DNA of 25,853 bases from a virus. Numbering within the stretch: position 1 is the first letter of the stretch; every line of letters begins with the position of its first letter. This document shows positions 21,230 to 25,853 of this stretch, piece by piece. Position numbers and translations under genes: made by a program. The stretch is from positions 1 through 25,853 of IMG/VR virus record IMGVR_UViG_3300009130_000119, one strand, 5' to 3'. Below the pieces are notes generated by a model, which saw only the letters and a list, made by a program, of their open reading frames with translations, did no database searches and was not told where the DNA came from.

Positions 21230-21736
21230 CTACCAGGCGGACTTGTTCTTGGTGTGGATCTCGAACTCCAGCGTGTTGCTGACGTCCGTTCCGGTGTTGC
21301 GGGCCTCGGACAGGACCACAAAGCCCGAGAAGACGGCGGCGCCAGCCGACGAGCCTCCACCGGCCACGTTCACCTTGAGGAAGCCCTCGTGCTGCTCAAG
21401 GTCGATCTCAGCGAACTGAGTCTCGGAGGCGTCGTCGGTCGTGCCCGTGGTTGTCGTCGCCACAGCCGTGACGTCCGCAGACGCGCCATCAGTCATGTTG
21501 CTGGTGTCGTCCGTGACGGTCGTGAACGACCCGCCGGACGCAGCAGCCGAAGTCACCGTGAAGGTCGACTGCGCGTCAATCGCAGTGGACCCCTGGGTGG
21601 TGTGGAAGACAAAGTAGGCCCAGCGGAATCCGCGAGCATCGACCTCGTCGCCAGTGATGGTGCCGTTGTAGGCGATCGACTGCGCGTCGAACAGGGAGAC
21701 AACCTTGTGGCTGTCAGAGAAGTTTCTAGCTGACAT
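21230..21736 (-). CDS. Probable capsid decoration protein, first tandem copy
   Basis: The 168-residue protein begins 17 bases after the major capsid stop and has a reasonable ribosome site (GGGAG nine bases ahead of the ATG). It is rich in Thr, Ser, Ala and Asp with strand-like alternation (TQSTAIDAQSTFTVTSAA-type texture around residues 48 to 64) and ends NTLEFEIHTKNKSAW. The next gene is its paralog. It lies directly downstream of the capsid gene without an intervening hairpin, so it may be made in amounts close to the capsid protein, as expected for a decoration or cement protein. I have no family match and infer the role from position, size and duplication. Confidence 0.8.
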   Translation of the reverse strand: MSARNFSDSHKVVSLFDAQSIAYNGTITGDEVDARGFRWAYFVFHTTQGSTAIDAQSTFTVTSAAASGGSFTTVTDDTSNMTDGASADVTAVATTTTGTTDDASETQFAEIDLEQHEGFLKVNVAGGGSSAGAAVFSGFVVLSEARNTGTDVSNTLEFEIHTKNKSAW

Positions 21737-21752
21737 CAGTTATCGCTCCCGC

Positions 21753-22985
21753 CTAGTAGGCGCTCAGGTTCATGGAGAGGCTGACGAAGGCTTCGGGGTA
21801 GCGGACCCCGTAGTCGATGTCAGTGTAGGCCACGATGTGCGTCTGACGGCGCCGCAGGGCGTCACCAGCCACGTTCGAAGCCTCGATGACCATGTTGCCC
21901 CACTGGGCGAAGATCATGTGCTCCCACACGCCGAGGATGCCCTCGGCGCTCGCGCCGCCCGCGAGGAGGTTGGTCTCCTCATAGGGCATGCCGAGGATCG
22001 AATCCTCCTTGGAGTCGCTGAACACCCGGTTGGGGGCGCCCATCCAGGTTCCGGTGGAGTCATCAGACTTCAGCTGACGGAGACCGCGAATGAAGGAGTA
22101 CGGGATGCACCACTTCGGCATCTCGCCGTCCTCAAGGACGTCCGCATCAGCCAACTGACCCTCAGCAGCGAGGAGGTCAGGGTAGGCGTTCGAAAGCAAG
22201 TCGCTGCCGAAGTTGATCGTCTCGGTCGAGATGCCCGTTGCGTTCAGGATGCCCACCGGCTCGCCGTCAGCACCAGTGCCGTTCAGCGCCCACTCGTTGT
22301 ACTTGCGAGCGAGGCCGCGAACGATGGTGTCGCGGATGATGCCCTCAGCGCCAGCACCCATGCGGAGGAACTTCCTAGACGACACCAGGTAGGTCTGGCA
22401 GGTCTTCGGAGTCATCTGCAGCATGCCGAAGGTCGCGTTCTGGTCGGGAGTACCCTGGTTCTCAGCGACCGCCTCAGGGGTCGGCTCGCTGACGATCGTC
22501 GGGATCTCGACCGGAGTGCCAACGACGTCGGTCATCTGGGTCATGCCCAGACGGCTGGCGACGATGCGCGGCTGCAGCAGCGGGACCAACATCTCGTTGT
22601 GGACCTCGTTCGGGACGAGGATGCCACCGAGATCGTCGGGGCTGGTGGCCTGCGCGGCGTAAGCCTCGCCACGACCAACCTTCTCGGCCAGCTCCTGCGA
22701 CATGGCCCACTCCATGGGAGCGACCTTCTCAGGGTTGCTGGAAGCCACGGCCTGCATGGCCTTGGCGAACGAGTAGGTCTCGCCCTTGTAGGTCTCCTCT
22801 GTGGAGCCCGGGAGGTCGTGGGCGCGGCCCGCGTCCTCAAGGAACGTCATCCGGTCGTCGAGGGCCGACAGGCGCCCAGTAATCTTGTCAGTCGCGGCGC
22901 CGACAGCGCCCTCGACCGAATCGTTGATGCGGGCGAGGAAAGCCGACTCTGCCTCCGCCGCCAACTCTTCTTTGGTTTTTTCCAT
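21753..22985 (-). CDS. Major capsid protein, HK97 fold
   Basis: The 410-residue protein fits the HK97 gp5 family. Residues 1 to about 105 are helical and charged (LAAEAESAFLARI, KITGRLSALDDRMTFLE), matching the delta domain that acts as internal scaffold and is cut off by the protease. The core begins near DDLGGILVPNEV (about residue 117), followed by the typical RIVASRLGM and VEIPTIV strand region, then a long-helix region (IIRDTIVRGLARKYNEWALNGTG), and a C-terminal block with MPYEETNLL and FAQWGNMVIE. An in-frame TAG directly precedes the ATG, so no longer form is possible. No good Shine-Dalgarno is present (ACTAAGATAG before ATG), which is odd for the most abundant virion protein. The upstream protease gene supports the assignment. 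Confidence 0.95.
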   Translation of the reverse strand: MEKTKEELAAEAESAFLARINDSVEGAVGAATDKITGRLSALDDRMTFLEDAGRAHDLPGSTEETYKGETYSFAKAMQAVASSNPEKVAPMEWAMSQELAEKVGRGEAYAAQATSPDDLGGILVPNEVHNEMLVPLLQPRIVASRLGMTQMTDVVGTPVEIPTIVSEPTPEAVAENQGTPDQNATFGMLQMTPKTCQTYLVSSRKFLRMGAGAEGIIRDTIVRGLARKYNEWALNGTGADGEPVGILNATGISTETINFGSDLLSNAYPDLLAAEGQLADADVLEDGEMPKWCIPYSFIRGLRQLKSDDSTGTWMGAPNRVFSDSKEDSILGMPYEETNLLAGGASAEGILGVWEHMIFAQWGNMVIEASNVAGDALRRRQTHIVAYTDIDYGVRYPEAFVSLSMNLSAY

Positions 22986-22996
22986 CTATCTTAGTG

Positions 22997-23010
22997 GCCC
23001 GAGTTCGGGC
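22997..23010. repeat. Short palindrome in the gap before the major capsid gene
   Basis: GCCCGAGTTCGGGC has six-base arms around two bases. It sits in the 32-base gap between the protease stop and the capsid start, about 12 bases before the ATG. As RNA it could form a small hairpin with a four-base loop near the ribosome-loading zone. No T tract follows. Confidence 0.5.
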
Positions 23011-23017
23011 AGAGGGA

Positions 23018-23977
23018 TTAGGTAAGGTTCTCCTGCTTGCAGACCTCGATCACCCGACTCAGCGGGAGACCGAACAACGTCTCTTCGTCTTCTTGTGCAG
23101 GCTCCGGGTCAGGAACCTGCATGCTCTCAAGGGCGGTCACGCGGGCGACCAGTTCGGCCACCGAGGCAGTCATGGCCGTCAGCTCGTCGGCCTGGCGCGA
23201 TTGCCAGGTCTCCAGGCCGGCGTCGCGCTCGAACCACTCGCGCAGGGCGAAGGTGGAGCGACCAGAGGGCTTGCGAAGAAGCTCCTCACGAACCTCGCGG
23301 ATCGCCTCCGGCTCGTACACACCCTCGTTGTCGATCAGGAACTGCTCAAAGGCCGCGTCGCCAGCCTCAGAGTAGATGACGCCAGCCTTCGGGTCGCGGC
23401 CAAGCGTCACCACGCTGTACTCGACCAGGCTCATGTCCGTGAAGACCGTCGAGTACTTGCCGAGGCCGAACAGCTCGACCTCCTCCTCTGTGGGCTCACG
23501 AGCCTTGTTGATGTCGAAACCCACGCTGCCGCCGCTGAGGAAGCCGTTAGCAACGAGCCCCTCCACAAGGTCGGCCTTCGGGGAGAGCCCTTCCGGGGCG
23601 AACTCGACATGCCCGGTCATGGCCTTCACATCGCCCAGCTCCACACCGCGCCGAACAGTCAGGGCGCGGCCCACGGGCTCCGCAATGTGGTCGTGGCCGA
23701 AGAGCACGGGGCTCTTGCGCTCGCGGAACAGGTCCAAGTTCCAGCCGTCAGACAGAGGCAGGTCCTTGAACTGGCCGATGGCCGACTCCGTCACAAAGAC
23801 GTAGCCATAGGTCCGATCACCCAGCTTGCGGGGAACGCCAGCGCCGTCAGCGACACCGAAACGCTCCGTGTCCTGACGCATCTTGAAGAAGTCACTGGGA
23901 GTGACGTTCTCCTCCTCAAGGTTCTCCGTGGTGAGGGTGCCCTCGCTGAACCGCTTCTGAAGGTCGCTGAACTTCAT
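23018..23977 (-). CDS. Prohead maturation protease, HK97 gp4-like (peptidase family S78)
   Basis: The 319-residue protein overlaps the portal stop by four bases (ATGA). The protease domain spans residues about 35 to 200. The first catalytic element is the His-Asp pair at 95 and 96 in VLFGHDHIAEPVGRA; the second is Ser151 in FLSGGSVGFD; the DMSLVEYSVVTLGRDP segment at about 181 to 196 is also typical. These enzymes are packed inside the prohead, cut the delta domain from the capsid protein and digest themselves. The C-terminal 100 residues (LTAMTASVAELVARVTALE) are helical and may work as an additional scaffold, as in other phages where protease and scaffold are joined. The neighbour order portal, protease, capsid is standard. 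Confidence 0.94.
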   Translation of the reverse strand: MKFSDLQKRFSEGTLTTENLEEENVTPSDFFKMRQDTERFGVADGAGVPRKLGDRTYGYVFVTESAIGQFKDLPLSDGWNLDLFRERKSPVLFGHDHIAEPVGRALTVRRGVELGDVKAMTGHVEFAPEGLSPKADLVEGLVANGFLSGGSVGFDINKAREPTEEEVELFGLGKYSTVFTDMSLVEYSVVTLGRDPKAGVIYSEAGDAAFEQFLIDNEGVYEPEAIREVREELLRKPSGRSTFALREWFERDAGLETWQSRQADELTAMTASVAELVARVTALESMQVPDPEPAQEDEETLFGLPLSRVIEVCKQENLT

Positions 23978-25470
23978 TCCTTGGCTGCCTCTTCCTGTAG
24001 CTGGCGCATTACCGCGATTAGACGGGCCTGCTCCGAGTCGCGGGGCGCAGCCCCGCTGTAAACGTCGCCCGTGTCCAGGTCCGTCATGCCAGCCTTGACC
24101 CAGTGCTTGTCACCGGACTCAGTAAGGCCGACACGTGTGCCGAGGAGACCAAGGGCCTCGTTGAACGACACGCCGATGCCCGACTGAGAGATCTCGCGGG
24201 CGAGTGTGAGTTCGCTGATGAAGTCCTCCTGAAGAACCTCGATCGACGAGTGATCGAAAGCGGCGACGAGCCCTGGCGTATCGCGCCACACACGAGACAA
24301 CCTGGGAATCAGACTGTGAGTGATGATGTCCGTTGTGCCATCTGCGAGAGCCAGGACTCCGTTCGCGCCGCGCCAGAATTCGAGGTACGCCGTACGCACG
24401 TTCTCGTACGTAGCGTTCTCGAAGATCCCAACCACGGGCTCTGGCGCACCCAGAGAGGTCAGGATTGCTGAGGTCATCGCCCGCCAGAGCTTCTCGTACT
24501 CGAAGTCCTTGGGCGTGAAATTCGAGGGGTAGAACTTCGCCTTACGGTCGAAGACCTTGATCCGCCCCGCGTTCTCGATGTTGAGGTCGTCGTCCACCTC
24601 GGACTGACGGCGCTCAAGTTCTGAGGGGGCAAGCGCCTCGTCGAAGATGAGTACGCCACTAGGGGCACCACCGTTGCGAAGAGACGCATCCAGATACCGG
24701 ATGATCTGGTGCTGGATGTCAATCGGCCTGATTGCTGTTTCAGCGTCCCCCAACCCCCGCACAGAGCTTTCGGGGTTGAACTCCGCGAAGCTCACCACCG
24801 AGTACCAAGGGAACGGCTCAGACTCGCCGCCGTTCGGTGAGCCAAGACGGTAGCGCAGCGTCTTCGGCCGCCCGTCCTTGCCGTACTCGATCTTCACAGA
24901 GCTGCCGCCAGCCTGGATGATCTGGCGCGGAACCTGCGTCAGGACGCCCGTCGCGGCAGAGCCGCGCAGCGGGCGCCCGTCAGCTGTAGCCAAGAACCAG
25001 TGGCTCTCGCCCTCCAGCTTCAATGCCGATGTGTGAGCACGCCACAGCTGCTTCTCCGTCTGGCTGCGGTTCGGCCGACGCAGGAGGCGCATCAAGGGGT
25101 GGCGGTCAGGAACGCGCTCCGCGTCCTGCAGCGAGGGGTCGCCGTTCCACAGCCCGAAACGCATGCGGCCCACGCCGTCGGCAAAAGCCTTCACGGCGGC
25201 CTTCACGAACACGTTCTCGCTGTACGGGCTAGATACGTGCTCGCCGCCCGAAAGCTCGTACGAGAGCCGGGCGAAGTTCAGGAAGGATCCGTGACCGTAC
25301 GCCTCGCGGGACGCTCCGTTAGAATCAAAGAAGCGTCCGCCGCCACCCCCACCGCCGCCATTCAATAGGCCCTCGTCATCCCCAAGGAGACGTACTTGCG
25401 GACCCCCTCCTCCTGTGAGGGGGGATGCTTGCCGGGTACGACCCGACCAACGGTGAGCTGCAGCCTCCAC
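23974..25470 (-). CDS. Portal protein, HK97 type
   Basis: The 498-residue protein forms the dodecameric vertex ring through which DNA enters and leaves the head. Typical parts are an N-terminal clip and wing region (VKAAVKAFADGVGRMRFGLW at about 88 to 107), a bridging HPLMRLLRRPN segment, a core with PWYSVVSF and GLGDAETAIRPID, a stretch LFDEALAPSELERRQSEVDD-like helix, then AILTSLGAPEPVVGI and the ENATYENVRTAYLEFWR segment near residue 350 that is characteristic of the family, and an acidic end (RQLQEEAAKE). The GTG at 25470 is the first usual start after an upstream stop, but it has no Shine-Dalgarno; a hairpin abuts it. The first 50 residues are odd, with an eight-glycine run at 38 to 45. 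A TTG at about residue 36 preceded by GAGGG is another possible start. Confidence 0.9.
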   Translation of the reverse strand: MEAAAHRWSGRTRQASPLTGGGGPQVRLLGDDEGLLNGGGGGGGGRFFDSNGASREAYGHGSFLNFARLSYELSGGEHVSSPYSENVFVKAAVKAFADGVGRMRFGLWNGDPSLQDAERVPDRHPLMRLLRRPNRSQTEKQLWRAHTSALKLEGESHWFLATADGRPLRGSAATGVLTQVPRQIIQAGGSSVKIEYGKDGRPKTLRYRLGSPNGGESEPFPWYSVVSFAEFNPESSVRGLGDAETAIRPIDIQHQIIRYLDASLRNGGAPSGVLIFDEALAPSELERRQSEVDDDLNIENAGRIKVFDRKAKFYPSNFTPKDFEYEKLWRAMTSAILTSLGAPEPVVGIFENATYENVRTAYLEFWRGANGVLALADGTTDIITHSLIPRLSRVWRDTPGLVAAFDHSSIEVLQEDFISELTLAREISQSGIGVSFNEALGLLGTRVGLTESGDKHWVKAGMTDLDTGDVYSGAAPRDSEQARLIAVMRQLQEEAAKE

Positions 25471-25490
25471 GTGCGGTACAATACCGCCAC
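25471..25490. repeat. Imperfect inverted repeat directly before the portal start
   Basis: The plus strand reads GTGCGGTA, loop CAA, then TACCGCCAC, an eight-base-pair stem with one bulged base. It ends exactly at the GTG start codon on the minus strand and so occupies the ribosome site zone. It may be an operator, a translational control hairpin, or a sign that the true start lies further inside. Confidence 0.45.
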
Positions 25491-25583
25491 ATAGAAAGGG
25501 CAGTTAGGGGTAAGTTGTCGGCCTTTTCCCTAGTATCTGCAGAATAACGACTTACGGCCGCCGACCGGCGGAGGGGGTCAGCC
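25471..25583. other. AT-richer non-coding gap upstream of the portal gene
   Basis: The 113-base gap is noticeably richer in A and T than the rest of the window. It contains the hairpin at 25471 to 25490 and a wider imperfect inverted repeat: GTAAGTTGT near 25511 to 25519 and ACGACTTAC near 25547 to 25555, matching over eight of nine positions. All reading frames on both strands contain stops. It could hold a promoter for the head genes, but no pair of -35 and -10 boxes is convincing. Confidence 0.4.
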
Positions 25584-25832
25584 TCAGCAGCGCCGGAAGC
25601 GCCTGGATGCGCGTAACTCCTCTGCTGACAAGGACCCAGAGCCCTCCAAGAGGCTCAGAATCCTCCGGTGAGCCAGGTTCACCAGGCGACCACGCGCAGA
25701 ACTGCCAAGATCACGCCACGCACGGGGCGGATTCACCACCTTCGGAGGCGATAACGGGCCGCGCCGCGACTCTCGGAATAGGAACCTGCGGCGCCCACTC
25801 CGGATCTCCACCTCTACTGGACGCGACGCCAT
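25584..25832 (-). CDS. Possible small Arg-rich protein between terminase and portal positions (uncertain)
   Basis: An 82-codon frame starts with ATG at 25832 (MASRPVEVEIRSGRRRF) and ends LEGSGSLSAEELRASRRFRRC. The C-terminal half (LVNLAHRRILSLLEGSGSLSAEELRASRRF) reads like helix-turn-helix-forming sequence, but the protein is very rich in Arg, as wrong frames in GC-rich DNA also are. There is no Shine-Dalgarno, and third codon positions look less GC-rich than in the confident genes. Two other minus-strand frames enter from the right edge, one stopping near 25815 and one near 25710, and either could be the end of a terminase gene. I cannot choose among them, so this entry is a weak call. No other gene is visible between 25471 and the right edge. 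Confidence 0.33.
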   Translation of the reverse strand: MASRPVEVEIRSGRRRFLFRESRRGPLSPPKVVNPPRAWRDLGSSARGRLVNLAHRRILSLLEGSGSLSAEELRASRRFRRC

Positions 25833-25853
25833 TGCCGACGGTCACGACGGCGC

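Noticed and set aside
25319-25370. Triplet run of CCGCCACC-type repeats as a microsatellite or CRISPR-like element
   Set aside because: It is simply the codons for the polyglycine run of the portal leader; no spaced direct repeats exist here or elsewhere in the window, so no CRISPR array is called.
25378-25420. GGAGGAGGGGG on the minus strand as the portal ribosome site
   Set aside because: No ATG, GTG or TTG in the portal frame lies at a suitable distance downstream; the in-frame valine there is GTA, and the nearby ATG is in another frame.
1-25853. Insertion sequence, integrase, defence or toxin genes
   Set aside because: No transposase, recombinase, toxin-antitoxin or nuclease-like product is visible; every confident gene is a virion or assembly component.

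Overview
The window is the virion-structure half of a tailed double-stranded DNA phage or prophage of the long, non-contractile tail type (siphovirus). Every gene I can support lies on the minus strand, so the functional order runs from the right end to the left. Genes are packed with stop/start overlaps (ATGA, GTGA, TGATG, TAATG, TAGTG). Base composition is high in G+C, which produces many long antisense open frames that I do not count as genes. The tail genes follow the order of phage lambda (Z, U, V, G, T, H, M, L, K, I, J), and a lambda-type tip points to a Gram-negative host. No host marker, integrase, lysis or replication gene is present, so the host stays undetermined. Some genes have strong Shine-Dalgarno sites, so the host uses them. 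|| Head region (about 25.5 to 18.3 kb): an HK97-type portal, an HK97-type prohead protease, an HK97-fold major capsid protein with an N-terminal delta-like segment, two tandem paralogous small virion proteins (probably capsid decoration), two small proteins that share a short motif, a gp6-like head-tail adaptor, an HK97 gp10/lambda Z-like neck protein, a small beta-rich connector candidate and a tail terminator. || Tail region (18.3 kb to the left edge): two tandem full-length tail tube paralogs of more than 500 residues, a G/T tail assembly chaperone pair probably joined by a -1 frameshift, a 1416-residue tape measure protein, a distal-tail (M-like) protein enlarged by two lectin-like domains, an L-like protein with four cysteines, a small NlpC/P60-like protein, a giant protein that looks like lambda I fused to lambda J, a small virion protein, and the start of a Cys-rich protein cut by the left edge. 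|| Control signals: two strong GC hairpins without T tracts lie between genes, one between the two decoration genes and one after the second tail tube gene. Both places call for a drop in expression after an abundant product. A palindrome sits before the capsid gene and an imperfect hairpin just before the portal start. || The most unusual aspects are repeated tandem duplication of virion genes (tail tube, decoration and possibly the small pair), near-identical 3' ends of the two tube genes, the I-J fusion, and lectin-like insertions in two tip proteins. I do not see a defence system or a clearly new enzymatic system here; the novelty is in virion architecture.
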